The notes: generated by a model from the letters alone, not told the origin. DNA of 64,000 nt from Burkholderiales bacterium 70-64 (GCA_001898645.1 MKUQ01000014.1:62001-126000); one strand, 5' to 3'. Shown: positions 44,747 to 53,789, numbered from the stretch's first letter. A program made the numbers and translations.

Positions 44747-45330
44747 TCGCCCGTTTCGCCGCGGCGCTGGCGTTGGCGTTCACGCTGTGGGGAATCGTGC
44801 CGACAGCCTGGGCGGCCGGCGCTGCCGATCCGTCCCCGCCGTCCGTGCTCGAGCTCAATTCCACGGGCGACAGCTGGCTGCTTTCGGCGGACTTCGATCC
44901 GCCGCTCACGCGTTCGCTCGAGGACGCGGTGCGCCGCGGAGTGGCGCTGTACTTCGTGCTGGAGTTCGAGCTGATCCGCCCGCGCTGGTGGTGGACCGAT
45001 GAGCGGGTCGTCGAGCGCTCGCTGGTCTATCGCCTCGCCTATCACGCGCTGACCCGGCAGTTCCGGCTCGGGTTCGACGGGCTCACCGAGAACTTCGATT
45101 CCCTCGACGAGGCCACCCGCGCCATGGCCATGGTGCGCAACTGGCGGGTGTTCGAGGCCTCTCAGGTGTCGCCCGGAACGCGCTACCTGGCTCAGGTACG
45201 CTTGCGGCTGGACGCCTCGCAGCTGCCCAAGCCGTTTCAGATCAACGCGATCACCAACCGGGACTGGAACCCCCAGTCGGAATGGAAGCGTTTCACGTTC
45301 ACGCCGCCGACCCCGAAAAGCGCGCAGTAG
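44743..45330 (+). CDS. DUF4390 family exported protein
   Basis: A 195-residue protein conserved in betaproteobacteria between rsmB and ntrY. It has an N-terminal signal peptide or anchor (FAAALALAFTLWGIVPTAWA, cleavage near AWAAGA) and a beta-rich domain with aromatic residues (LEFELIRPRWWWTDERVV, YRLAYHALTRQFRLGFDGL) and NWRVFEASQVSPGTRYLAQV. It should act in the periplasm; its role, presumably linked to the NtrYX system, is unknown. It starts with TTG overlapping the rsmB stop, and its 3' end overlaps the ntrY start by 49 bases, so the three genes are translated together. Confidence 0.85.
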   Translation: MIARFAAALALAFTLWGIVPTAWAAGAADPSPPSVLELNSTGDSWLLSADFDPPLTRSLEDAVRRGVALYFVLEFELIRPRWWWTDERVVERSLVYRLAYHALTRQFRLGFDGLTENFDSLDEATRAMAMVRNWRVFEASQVSPGTRYLAQVRLRLDASQLPKPFQINAITNRDWNPQSEWKRFTFTPPTPKSAQ

Positions 45331-47642
45331 GCCGCCTGCTGCGCTTCGCGCTGATCGGCTCGGTCGTGCTGGCGGTGATCCTGCTGCTGCTGCTGGCGGT
45401 GGCCAGCGCCAACACGCAGCTGTTCGAGAGCCAGTACCCGATGCTGCTGTGGCTGACCGTCGGCCTGGCGGTGGGGCTGTTCGTGCTGGTGCTCGAGCTG
45501 CTGCGGCGGCTGGTGCTGCGCTATCGCCGCGGGCTGTTCGGAACGCGACTGATGGCGCGCATGGCGCTGTCGTTCACGCTCATGACCGTGCTGCCGGTGG
45601 CGCTCATCTACGTGGTGTCCGTGCAGTTCGTCGGCCGCTCGATCGAGTCGTGGTTCGCGGTGCCGGTCGAGCGCGCGCTGGAGTCGGGGCTGACCCTCGG
45701 GCGCACCGCGCTCGATTCGCTGCTGGTCGACCTCAGCCAGAAGGCGCGCGGCATGGCCCGCGAGCTGGCCGACACGCCGCAGTCCGACTGGCCCTCGACG
45801 CTGAACCGGCTGCGCGACCAGGTCGGCGTGCAGGACGCGCTGATCGCCTCGGGCACCGGGCGCATCGTCACCACCAGCGGCAGCCAGTACGGGCGGCTGG
45901 TCCCCGACCTGCCGTCCTCGAGCGCGCTGCGCCAGGCGCGTATCACGCGCCAGTACGCGGCGGTGGAGCCGGCCGAGGGCGAGCCGGCCGGCCTGAAGCT
46001 GCGCGTGATCGTGGCCATCACCGCCGATGCGCAGCGCACCGACGACAACCGCTACCTGCAGCTGATCCAGCCGGTGCCCACGGCGATGGCCGAGAACGCC
46101 GAGGCCGTCGAGCGGGGGCGGCGCGACTTCCAGCAGCTGTCGCTGTCGCGCAGCGGCCTGCAGCGCATCTTCGGGGTGACGCTCACGCTCATCTTCCTGC
46201 TCACGGTGTTCTCGGCCATCGCTGCATCGTTCCTGCTCTCGGGCTGGCTGACCGGGCCGCTGTCCATGCTCGCGGCCGGCACGCGCGCGGTGGCCGAGGG
46301 CGATTACCGTCCGGTGAAGGACTACTCCGGGCGCGACGAGCTGGGCCTGCTCACCCAGTCGTTCAACGTGATGACGCGCCAGCTCGAGGACGCGCGCATG
46401 CAGGTCGAGCGCAACCAGCGCGAGCTCGAGCGCGTCAATGCCCGGCTCGAGAGTGTGCTGGCCAACCTCACCGCCGGCGTGCTGGTGCTCGACTCCGACT
46501 TCCGCATCACGCTCGCCAACGCGGGCGCCGAGCGCATCCTGGGGCTGTCGCTGGCGGGCCATCTCGATCAGCCCATCGCCGGGGTGCCGCGCCTGGCCGG
46601 CATCGCGGCCGACATCCGCGCCTCGTTCAACGAGCAGGCTGCCGCCGGCGCCTCGAGCTGGCAGCGCCAGTTCGTGCTGCCCTCGCCGCCGGCGGGCGGC
46701 GCCGGCCAGCCGCCGGATGCGCCGGCGGGCGCCCAGTCGCCGGACGTGCCGGCCGCCGTGGCCCTGCCCGAGCCCCGCTCCGGCGGCCCGGATGCGGGCG
46801 ACGAGCAGACCATCCTCGCGCGCGGCTCGATCCTGCCCGAGCGGCGCGTCGGCTACGTCATCGTGTTCGACGACATCAGCGGCCTGATCTCGGCGCAGCG
46901 CGCAGTGGCATGGGCGGAGGTGGCGCGCCGCCTCGCCCACGAGATCAAGAACCCGCTCACGCCGATCCAGCTGGCGGCCGAGCGCATGCGCCACAAGCTG
47001 GCCGACAAGCTGCCGCCGGCCGAGGCCGAGCTGCTCGCCAAGAACGCGCAGACCATCGTCAACCAGGTCTCGGCGCTCAAGCTGATGGTCGACGAGTTCC
47101 GCGACTATGCGCGCCTGCCTGCGGCCCGGCTGGCGCCGCTGGACCTCAACGCGCTGGTCGACGACGTGCTGCGCCTGTACGCGGCCGCGGGCGGGCGCTT
47201 CGCCATCCATCCGCAGCTCGCCGCGGCGCTGCCGCCGGTGCTGGGCGACCGCACCCAGCTGCGCCAGCTGGTGCACAACCTGCTGAAGAACGCCATCGAG
47301 GCCACCGAGCGCGCGGCGCAGCCCGAGATCGAGCTCGTCACCGAGGCGCTCGTCCTGCCCGACGGGGCCGCGGCCGTGCGCGTGCAGGTGCGCGACAACG
47401 GCGGCGGCTTCGCGCCGGCGGTGCTGGCGCGGGTGTTCGAGCCCTACGTCACCAACAAGCCGCGCGGCACCGGCCTGGGGCTGGCGATCGTGAAGAAGAT
47501 CGTCGACGAGCACGGCGCGCGCATCGACGTGGCCAATTGGGGCGATGCCGGAGGCAAGCCGGTGGGGGCCCAGATCTCGGTGCTCTTTACCAAACTGGCG
47601 AAAAGCGAGGAGAATCGTCGCCTGATCGCAACAGACTGCTAG
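45282..47642 (+). CDS. ntrY: Two-component sensor histidine kinase NtrY
   Basis: A 786-residue membrane histidine kinase. About three hydrophobic segments are in the first 100 residues and another near residue 300 (TLTLIFLLTVFSAIAASFLL), enclosing a periplasmic region. HAMP domain at about 325-378 and a PAS domain at 395-430 (GVLVLDSDFRITLANAGAER). The phosphorylated His553 is in RRLAHEIKNPLTPIQL; the ATP-binding domain shows NLLKNAIEAT, DNGGGF and GTGLGLAIVK. NtrY-type kinases respond to nitrogen or redox status. ntrX follows after 17 bases. It overlaps the DUF4390 gene at its 5' end. Confidence 0.95.
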   Translation: MEAFHVHAADPEKRAVGRLLRFALIGSVVLAVILLLLLAVASANTQLFESQYPMLLWLTVGLAVGLFVLVLELLRRLVLRYRRGLFGTRLMARMALSFTLMTVLPVALIYVVSVQFVGRSIESWFAVPVERALESGLTLGRTALDSLLVDLSQKARGMARELADTPQSDWPSTLNRLRDQVGVQDALIASGTGRIVTTSGSQYGRLVPDLPSSSALRQARITRQYAAVEPAEGEPAGLKLRVIVAITADAQRTDDNRYLQLIQPVPTAMAENAEAVERGRRDFQQLSLSRSGLQRIFGVTLTLIFLLTVFSAIAASFLLSGWLTGPLSMLAAGTRAVAEGDYRPVKDYSGRDELGLLTQSFNVMTRQLEDARMQVERNQRELERVNARLESVLANLTAGVLVLDSDFRITLANAGAERILGLSLAGHLDQPIAGVPRLAGIAADIRASFNEQAAAGASSWQRQFVLPSPPAGGAGQPPDAPAGAQSPDVPAAVALPEPRSGGPDAGDEQTILARGSILPERRVGYVIVFDDISGLISAQRAVAWAEVARRLAHEIKNPLTPIQLAAERMRHKLADKLPPAEAELLAKNAQTIVNQVSALKLMVDEFRDYARLPAARLAPLDLNALVDDVLRLYAAAGGRFAIHPQLAAALPPVLGDRTQLRQLVHNLLKNAIEATERAAQPEIELVTEALVLPDGAAAVRVQVRDNGGGFAPAVLARVFEPYVTNKPRGTGLGLAIVKKIVDEHGARIDVANWGDAGGKPVGAQISVLFTKLAKSEENRRLIATDC

Positions 47643-47659
47643 AGAGCACCCAGCAACCC

Positions 47660-48517
47660 ATGGCGGACATCCTGGTGGTGGATGACGAAATCGGCATCCG
47701 CGAACTGCTTTCCGAGATCCTCGGCGACGAGGGACATACGGTAATGCTGGCCGAGAGTGCGCAGCAGGCGCGCCAGCTGCGCGAGGGCCACGAGCTCGAC
47801 CTCGTGCTGCTCGACATCTGGATGCCCGACACCGACGGCGTCACGCTGCTGCGGGAATGGGCCAGCAACGGCAGGCTGACGATGCCGGTGATCATGATGT
47901 CGGGCCACGCGACGATCGACACCGCGGTGGAAGCCACCCGCATCGGGGCCTACGACTTCCTCGAGAAGCCCATCACCCTGCAGAAGCTGCTCAAGGCGGT
48001 CGAGGCCGGCCTGCAGCGGCGCGGCCCCGCCGGAATCGATCGTGCCGGCGCGCCGCTGCCGCCGCCCGCCGTGGCCACCATGCGCGCCGGCGCCGGGGGC
48101 TTCCAGGCGAGCGCGCCGGTGGGCGCGATCCCGGTCATCGGCGCAGCCGCCGTCGCCGCCCAGCCGCAGGCCGCCCTGGCCGCCGTCGGCGGCCTGTCGG
48201 CGGTGCCGGCGGCCGAGGCGAGCGGCTTCGTGTCCGCCGGCACGGTCGCCCGCCCGGCGATCGGGCCGGCCGCCGCCGCTCACGGCGCAGCGACCGCCGC
48301 CAGCATCATGCTGCGCGAGCTGCCGCTCGAGCTGCCGCTGCGCGAGGCGCGCGACGCCTTCGAGCGCGCCTACTTCGAGCACCACCTGTCGCGCGAGCAC
48401 GGCAGCATGACGCGCGTGGCCGAGAAGACCGGCCTCGAACGCACCCACCTCTATCGCAAGCTCAAGCAGCTCGGCATCGACCTGTCGCGCGGCGCCTACC
48501 GCAAGCAGGGCAGTTGA
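47660..48517 (+). CDS. ntrX: Response regulator NtrX, short form
   Basis: A 285-residue response regulator. Receiver domain 1-120: VDDE acidic pair, phosphorylation site Asp52 in LLDIWMPDTDG, MSGHAT and the lysine in FLEKPI. Then comes a linker of about 110 residues, mainly Ala, Gly and Pro. The C-terminus is a Fis-type HTH (ARDAFERAYFEHHLSREHGS, MTRVAEKTGLERTHLYRKLK). The central sigma-54 AAA+ domain of classical NtrX is absent. It should be phosphorylated by NtrY and bind DNA, but could not act by the usual sigma-54 ATPase mechanism. Overlaps the trkA start as TTGA. Confidence 0.92.
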   Translation: MADILVVDDEIGIRELLSEILGDEGHTVMLAESAQQARQLREGHELDLVLLDIWMPDTDGVTLLREWASNGRLTMPVIMMSGHATIDTAVEATRIGAYDFLEKPITLQKLLKAVEAGLQRRGPAGIDRAGAPLPPPAVATMRAGAGGFQASAPVGAIPVIGAAAVAAQPQAALAAVGGLSAVPAAEASGFVSAGTVARPAIGPAAAAHGAATAASIMLRELPLELPLREARDAFERAYFEHHLSREHGSMTRVAEKTGLERTHLYRKLKQLGIDLSRGAYRKQGS

Positions 48518-49941
48518 AGATCGTCATCCTGGGCGCCGGCCGGGTCGGCGCGTCGGTGGCCGGGAACCTGGTTTCCGAGCGCAACGACATCACCGTCGTC
48601 GATACCGACGTGGCGCAGCTGCGGCAGCTGCAGGACAAGTTCGACCTGCGCACCGTCCCCGGCAACGGCACCCACGTGCCGGTGCTGCGCCAGGCGGGCC
48701 TCGACGACGCCGACATGCTCATCGCCACCGCCGCGCGCGACGAGACCAACCTCGTGGCCTGCCACATCGCGGCGCGCGTGTTCAACGTGCCCACGCGCAT
48801 CGCGCGCATCCGCGCGCCGGAGTTCCAGGGCAACCCCGAGCTCACCGGCGACGGCGGCTTCTACGTCGATCACCTGATCTGCCCCGAGCAGACGGTGACC
48901 GACTACCTCATCAAGCTGATCGAGTTCCCCGAGGCGCTGCAGGTGCTCGAGTTCGCCGGTGGGCGGGCGAGCCTGATCGCGGTACGCAGCTATGCCGGCG
49001 GCCCGCTGGTGTCGCGGCCCATCCGCGAGCTGCGCGCGGCGCATCCGAACATCGACATGCGGGTGGTCGCGATCTTCCGCAACGACCGCCCGATCGCACC
49101 CGACGGCGACACCGAGATCGAGCCCGGCGACGAGGTGTTCCTGCTCGCCGACTCGCAGCACATCCGCACCGCCCTGTCCGACCTGCGGCGCATGGACGAG
49201 CCGGTGCGCCACGTGATGATCGCCGGCGGCGGCAACATCGGCCTGCGCCTGGCGCGCGCCCTGGCCGGCGACTACCACGTGCGCATCATCGAGGCCGACC
49301 GCGTGCGCTGCAACTACCTCGCCACGCAGCTGCCGTCCTCGACACTGATCCTGCACGGCGACTCGACCGACGAGGACCTGCTCACCGAGGAGGGAGTGGC
49401 GCAGATGGACCTGTTCATCGCGCTCACTTCCGACGACGAGAACAACATCATGTCGTGCATGCTCGCCAAGCGCATCGGCGTGCGCCGTACCATCGCGCTG
49501 ATCAACCGGCAGGCATACGCCGACCTGGTCGAGGGCGACCGCATCGACATCGCGATCGTGCCCTCGCAGACCACCATCGGCCAGCTGCTGGCGCACGTGC
49601 GCCGCGGCGACGTGGTCGCGGTGCACTCGCTGCGGCGCGGCGCGGCCGAGGCGCTCGAGGCGGTCGCGCACGGCGATCCCAAGTCCTCCAGGGTGGTGGG
49701 CAGGCGCGTCGAGCAGATCGACCTGCCGCGCGGCGCCACCATCGGCGCGATCGTGCGCGCCGCCGACGGCGAGCCGCTGGCGCCGGTGCGCGGCGGCCGC
49801 GATGCCCAGCGCTTCGAGGTCGTGATGGCCCACCACGACACCGTGATCCGCTCCGAGGACCACGTCATCGTTTTCGTCGAGAACAAGCGCCTGGTGCCCA
49901 AGGTCGAGAAGCTGTTCCAGGTCGGGGTGGGCTTCTTCTGA
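48514..49941 (+). CDS. trkA: Trk potassium uptake protein TrkA
   Basis: A 475-residue cytoplasmic NAD-binding regulator of the Trk K+ channel. Two RCK units: the first begins KIVILGAGRVGASVAGNLVS, the second HVMIAGGGNIGLRLARALAG, each with a Rossmann glycine motif, followed by TrkA-C domains (GRASLIAVRSYAGG; VVGRRVEQIDLPRGATIG). TSDDENNIMSCMLAKRIGV is typical. The start is TTG at 48514, overlapping the ntrX stop codon; without it the glycine-rich motif would be truncated. trkH is 440 bases downstream, separated by a small unknown gene. Confidence 0.95.
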   Translation: MKIVILGAGRVGASVAGNLVSERNDITVVDTDVAQLRQLQDKFDLRTVPGNGTHVPVLRQAGLDDADMLIATAARDETNLVACHIAARVFNVPTRIARIRAPEFQGNPELTGDGGFYVDHLICPEQTVTDYLIKLIEFPEALQVLEFAGGRASLIAVRSYAGGPLVSRPIRELRAAHPNIDMRVVAIFRNDRPIAPDGDTEIEPGDEVFLLADSQHIRTALSDLRRMDEPVRHVMIAGGGNIGLRLARALAGDYHVRIIEADRVRCNYLATQLPSSTLILHGDSTDEDLLTEEGVAQMDLFIALTSDDENNIMSCMLAKRIGVRRTIALINRQAYADLVEGDRIDIAIVPSQTTIGQLLAHVRRGDVVAVHSLRRGAAEALEAVAHGDPKSSRVVGRRVEQIDLPRGATIGAIVRAADGEPLAPVRGGRDAQRFEVVMAHHDTVIRSEDHVIVFVENKRLVPKVEKLFQVGVGFF

Positions 49942-50041
49942 GAGGCGCGCGCCGCCGCCGCGGCGATTCGATGACATCGATCACGCCGCCGCGCCGGCGC
50001 GTGCCGCCCGCCCGCGCAACGGCGGCGCGGAACGGCGTACC

Positions 50042-50335
50042 ATGCCGGCCATGTCGTCGATGCGTCCACTGACCTGGCAGCTCGTCCTGGGCGGCGATCC
50101 CGCCGTCATGCGCGAGAGCGAGGTCTTCATCAAGACCCGCCTCGGGCGCGACGAGGCGCGCGCGAGCGACGCCTCGATCCCGCGGCGGCTGCGCACCCTG
50201 CTGGCGCTGGTCGACGGGCGCCGCAGCGTCGGCGAGCTGCGTGCGGCCCTCCACAGCTACCGCAGCCTCGACGACTCGCTCGACATGCTGCGCAAGATGG
50301 GCTTCATCGAGCCGCTGCCGCAGCGCTGGGACTAG
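50042..50335 (+). CDS. Small hypothetical protein between trkA and trkH
   Basis: A 97-residue protein of unknown function, basic and mostly helical. The middle region reads SIPRRLRTLLALVDGRRSVG, ELRAALHSYRSLDDSLDMLR, KMGFIEPLP, a pattern that resembles small winged-helix-like domains near bacterial regulators (RRxLLxLVDGRRSVxEL). The codon use and GC content are like the neighbours. Several ATGs are in frame near the start (50042, 50051, 50060). The gene lies in the 440-base space between trkA and trkH in the same direction, so it might be part of the K+ uptake operon. Confidence 0.65.
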   Translation: MPAMSSMRPLTWQLVLGGDPAVMRESEVFIKTRLGRDEARASDASIPRRLRTLLALVDGRRSVGELRAALHSYRSLDDSLDMLRKMGFIEPLPQRWD

Positions 50336-50380
50336 CACCCTACGATCGTCCCGCGTGAGCCCCGCCGAGCGGAACGCCGA

Positions 50381-51838
50381 TTGAACCGGCTCCTCGTCAT
50401 CGCCCCGGTGCTGGGCGGCATGCTGATGCTGTTCTCGGTCACCTTCGTGCTGCCGCTGGCCTGGTCGCTGGCGGTCGACGACGGCACCCACGTGAGCTTC
50501 TTCCTCTCCGGCGTCGGCTGCCTGGTCGCCGGGGGGCTGCTGTGGGGTGCCACCCGCCGCTTCAGGCGCGAGCTCGAGCCTCGCGACGGCTGCCTGCTCG
50601 CCGTGCTGGGCTGGCTGCTGATGTCGGTCGCCGGGGCCGCGCCGCTGATGCTGGAGATCCCGGGCCTGTCGTTCTCCCATGCCTACTTCGAGGCGATCGC
50701 CGGCCTCACCACCACCGGCGCCACCATGCTCAGCGGCCTGGAGCGCCTGCCGCAGTCCATCAATGTCTGGCGCCACGCGATGCAGTGGTACGGCGGCATG
50801 GGGATCATCGTGCTCGCGGTCGCGGTGCTGCCCATCCTGGGCGTCGGCGGCATGCAGCTGTTCAAGGCGGAAATGCCCGGGCCGATGAAGGAGAGCAAGC
50901 TCACCCCGCGCATCACGCAGACGGCCAAGGCGCTGTGGCTGATCTACACCGGCATGACCGCCGCGTGCATCGCGTGCCTGCACTGGGCCGGCATGGACTG
51001 GTTCGAGGCCGTCTGCCACGCCTTCTCGGCGATGGCGCTGGGCGGCTTCTCCACCCACGACGGCAGCATCGAGAGCTTCCAGTCGCCCCGCATCGAGGCG
51101 GTGCTGGGCGCGTTCATGCTGATGGCGGTGCTCAACTTCTCGACCCATTTCGTGGCCATCCGCCAGCGTTCGCTGCGCGTGTACCTGCGCGACGCCGAGG
51201 CGCCGTCGGTGCTCATGCTGATCCTGGGCAGCAGCCTCGCGCTGGGCACCTACCTGTATGCGGTGGGCCGCTACCCGAGCTTCGGCGAGGCGCTGCGCTA
51301 TGCCGCCTTCAACACCATCTCGGTCAGCACGTCCACCGGCTACATGAGCCAGGACTACGCCGCCTGGCCGATGTTCGTGCCCATGTGGATGCTGTTCCTG
51401 GCCTGCGTAGGCTCCTCGGCGGGCTCGACCGGCGGCGGCATCAAGATGATCCGCGCGCTGATCCTGCTCAAGCAGGCCGGGCGCGAGCTGCACCGGCTGG
51501 TGCATCCGCGCGCCATCGCGCCGCTGACCGTCAACGGGCACGTGATCGAGAACCGCATCATCTTCGCCGTGCTCGGCTACATGCTGCTGTGGGGCTTCAC
51601 GCAGCTCGCCCTCACCCTGGTGATGCTCGCCGGCGGGCTGGACTTCATGTCGGCGTTCTCGGCCGTGGTCGCCTCGGTGAACAACCTCGGCCCGGCGCTC
51701 GGCGAGTTCGGCCCGACCCACAACTACGCCTCGCTGTCGACCTTCCAGACCTGGCTGCTGGCGATCGCCATGCTGGCGGGCCGGCTGGAGCTGCTGACCT
51801 TCTTCGTCATCCTCACCCCTGCCTTCTGGCGTCGGTGA
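50381..51838 (+). CDS. trkH: Trk potassium uptake protein TrkH
   Basis: A 485-residue inner-membrane K+ channel subunit, normal length. Four pore-loop repeats are visible: the first ITGLTTTGAT-like GLTTTGATMLSG, then MALGGFSTHDGSI, SVSTSTGYMSQDYAAWP and a final VASVNNLGPALG, each with the central glycine of the selectivity filter. Other typical parts are WYGGMGIIVLAVAVLPILGV and SSAGSTGGGIKMIR. It works with TrkA encoded upstream. The start is TTG at 50381 (MNRLLVIAPVLGGML); no ATG lies before the first membrane helix in frame. Confidence 0.95.
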   Translation: MNRLLVIAPVLGGMLMLFSVTFVLPLAWSLAVDDGTHVSFFLSGVGCLVAGGLLWGATRRFRRELEPRDGCLLAVLGWLLMSVAGAAPLMLEIPGLSFSHAYFEAIAGLTTTGATMLSGLERLPQSINVWRHAMQWYGGMGIIVLAVAVLPILGVGGMQLFKAEMPGPMKESKLTPRITQTAKALWLIYTGMTAACIACLHWAGMDWFEAVCHAFSAMALGGFSTHDGSIESFQSPRIEAVLGAFMLMAVLNFSTHFVAIRQRSLRVYLRDAEAPSVLMLILGSSLALGTYLYAVGRYPSFGEALRYAAFNTISVSTSTGYMSQDYAAWPMFVPMWMLFLACVGSSAGSTGGGIKMIRALILLKQAGRELHRLVHPRAIAPLTVNGHVIENRIIFAVLGYMLLWGFTQLALTLVMLAGGLDFMSAFSAVVASVNNLGPALGEFGPTHNYASLSTFQTWLLAIAMLAGRLELLTFFVILTPAFWRR

Positions 51839-52143
51839 GTGTGCGCCCGCTCTCGCCACTATCACGACTTGGCGCGGATCTTTCTCTCCTGGAGCGGCGG
51901 GACTGGGCGGGCCGCCGCAGCGATCCGCCGACAACGTGACCGACCGCACGGCGCATCGCCCGGGCGCGGAGTCAGATGGGAATACGGCCGACGAGACGGC
52001 GGTCAACCGCCGGTCGATGTCGCGCGTGAAAGGAATGAGGTTCGCGCGTCACTCAATCGGTAACGGGGCCCGGCCGTCGGCACGGGGGTGGGCTTGAAAC
52101 CTGTCTCGCCGATACCACTTGGGAAGCACTGGAGAGGTGCGCC
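51839..52143. other. Intergenic region of 305 bases without a gene
   Basis: No convincing reading frame, RNA gene or terminator with a T-run is seen between trkH and the DUF3567 gene. A short direct repeat (CGCGCGTGA and CGCGCGTCA near 52019-52052) and a heat-shock-like promoter at the right end are the only features noted. Confidence 0.6.
52093..52120 (+). promoter_or_regulatory. Possible sigma-32-type promoter before the DUF3567 gene
   Basis: CTTGAAA at 52093-52099 is a perfect heat-shock -35; 13 bases later TACCACTT (52113-52120) matches the CCCCATTT -10 at five of eight positions. No good sigma-70 hexamers are spaced correctly here. GGAGAGG (52131-52137) precedes the ATG by 6 bases. Confidence 0.3.
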
Positions 52144-52389
52144 ATGAACATGATCTACAACAGTCCCAGCTACTGCGTCGTCGAGTTCAAGGATCCCGAA
52201 GGCCTGGTCGGCGGGTTCGAGATCATGGACAAGCTCGGCAAGAAGGAGATCTACCTGGGCGGCGATCTGGCCAGGCATTTTCGCGACGGCGTGCAGGAGC
52301 TGATCCAGTCCGAGCCGTCGGTCGAGGAGGTGGACGAGTTCCTCAGCCGCTTCGAGGGCCTGATGCAGCACCCCCTGGTGCTGCATTGA
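52144..52389 (+). CDS. DUF3567 family protein
   Basis: An 81-residue protein found mainly in Burkholderiales. Sequence: it begins MNMIYNSPSYCVVEFKDPEG followed by GGFEIMDKLGKKEIYLGGDL, the two family-defining regions, and has an acidic helical end (SVEEVDEFLSRFEGLMQHPL). No function is known. It has a strong ribosome-binding site and stands alone, convergent with the rhodanese gene only 18 bases away. A heat-shock-like promoter sequence lies upstream. Confidence 0.88.
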   Translation: MNMIYNSPSYCVVEFKDPEGLVGGFEIMDKLGKKEIYLGGDLARHFRDGVQELIQSEPSVEEVDEFLSRFEGLMQHPLVLH

Positions 52390-52407
52390 GGACGTCGCGC
52401 AGGGCCG

Positions 52408-52800
52408 TCACGACTGCTCCCACGGCAGGCCTTCGTAGCGCCAGCCATTCTGCTTGCCGCGCTGACGATCGGCATTGAGGTCGCCCTCGAAGCCGTGCAG
52501 CACGTTGTACACGTTGCCGAAGCCGGCCTGCTCGAGCGCCTGGGCCGCTTCCACCGAGCGCTTGCCGCTGCGGCAGATGAGCACGACGGGACGATCCATC
52601 GCGTGGCCGGCCAGCTTCTTGACCTCGGTGACGAATTCCGGATTCATTTCCCAATCGGGCGCGTCGTACCACGGCACGTGCAGCGATCCGGTCGCGTGAC
52701 CGACGAAGAAGTACTCGGGGTCGCTGCGGCAGTCGATGAACAGCGCCTCGGGCTGCGATCGCACGAATTCCAGCGCTTCTCGGGGCTGCAGGTGTCGCAT
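52408..52800 (-). CDS. Single-domain rhodanese (sulfurtransferase)
   Basis: A 130-residue rhodanese-like protein. FIDCRSDPEYFFVGHATGSL and the active-site loop LICRSGKRS with the catalytic cysteine (near residue 95) followed by SVEAAQALEQAGFGNVYNVL and HGFEGDLN define the fold. Single-domain rhodaneses transfer sulfane sulfur from thiosulfate or persulfides to acceptors such as cyanide or thioredoxin; the six-residue active-site loop fits sulfur rather than phosphate substrates. It is convergent with the DUF3567 gene and the next gene upstream is on the same strand, 63 bases away. Confidence 0.88.
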   Translation of the reverse strand: MRHLQPREALEFVRSQPEALFIDCRSDPEYFFVGHATGSLHVPWYDAPDWEMNPEFVTEVKKLAGHAMDRPVVLICRSGKRSVEAAQALEQAGFGNVYNVLHGFEGDLNADRQRGKQNGWRYEGLPWEQS

Positions 52801-52863
52801 GGGTCGGGGGTCCGCGCTCGTGGCGGGTCGCTCAGGCCGGGCGGGTCGCTTGAGCCGGGCGCA

Positions 52864-53676
52864 TCATAGCTCAACGGACGCCGGCGGATCGCCGGGAGTC
52901 GCGGCCAGGCAGTGGGCGGTCACCAGCTCGACGAAGCGCTCGGGCGCCTCGACGTGCGGCAGGTGGGCCAGGGGCAGGGTGGCGTGCCGCGCGCCGGGGA
53001 TCGCCGCGGCCAGCGCCTCGCCCATGGCGGGCGGCGTCGAGCGGTCGTCGTCGCCGGTGATCACCAGGGTCGGCGCGGCGATGCGCGCGGGCAGCGCCTG
53101 CAGGTCCATGTCGCGAATGGCCGCGCAGCAGCCGACGTAGCCGGCCGGGTCGACCTGCAGCAGGGTGCGGCGCACGTTGTGGTAGCGCTCGTCGGCGCGC
53201 TGAACGAACGGCGCGGTGAAGAAGCGCCCCAGCACCTGCTCGGCGACGGCGGCGATGCCGGCCTCGCGCACCCGTGCGATGCGCTCGACGAAGCTTTCCC
53301 GCGCCAGCCGCGCCGAGGTGTTCGACAGCACCAGCCGCTGCCAGCGCTGCGGCGCGTGCGCGGCCAGCCGGATGCCGATCATGCCGCCGATCGAGACTCC
53401 GCACAGGTGCGCCCGCGCGACGCCGGCCGCGTCCATGCAGGCTAGCACGTCGCCGGCCAGCGTCGCGATGTCGTACTCGCCCGGGCGTGCGTCCGAGCAG
53501 CCGTGGCCCGGCTTGTCCAGGCGCAGCACCAGGAAGCGGCGCATCAGCCCGGCCATAACCGGCTCCCACAGCGTGTGATCGGTGCCGAGCGAGTTCAGCA
53601 GCACCAGGGGCGGGCGCTGCGGGTGGCCGTCGAGGCGCCAGAAGAGGCGCGCGCCGTCGTGCTCGAGAAAGGGCAT
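52864..53676 (-). CDS. Alpha/beta hydrolase, 3-oxoadipate enol-lactonase-like
   Basis: A 270-residue alpha/beta-hydrolase. The nucleophile is Ser95 in LCGVSIGGMIG; the acid and histidine are in VITGDDDRSTPPAMG and HLPHVEAPERFVEL. PLVLLNSLGTDHTLWEPVM gives the oxyanion-hole region, and LDKPGHGCSDARPG is near PcaD of the beta-ketoadipate pathway (3-oxoadipate enol-lactonase, usual length about 260). No other pca gene is close, so the specific reaction is inferred from sequence alone. GGAGGACGC immediately upstream of the ATG is a good ribosome-binding site. Confidence 0.8.
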   Translation of the reverse strand: MPFLEHDGARLFWRLDGHPQRPPLVLLNSLGTDHTLWEPVMAGLMRRFLVLRLDKPGHGCSDARPGEYDIATLAGDVLACMDAAGVARAHLCGVSIGGMIGIRLAAHAPQRWQRLVLSNTSARLARESFVERIARVREAGIAAVAEQVLGRFFTAPFVQRADERYHNVRRTLLQVDPAGYVGCCAAIRDMDLQALPARIAAPTLVITGDDDRSTPPAMGEALAAAIPGARHATLPLAHLPHVEAPERFVELVTAHCLAATPGDPPASVEL

Positions 53677-53789
53677 GCGTCCTCCGGGGCAGGGGATCCG
53701 ATGCACACTATCGCACTTTCGGGGCGACGCCGCGGGCGATTGGGTACACTGCCCGCGTGTTCGCAGCTTCGCGGCAGCGCCGTCCCGCC

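Noticed and set aside
51839..52063. A possible 74-codon gene after trkH
   Set aside because: No ribosome-binding site, biased composition and no recognisable motif; it starts right at the trkH stop and has no independent support.
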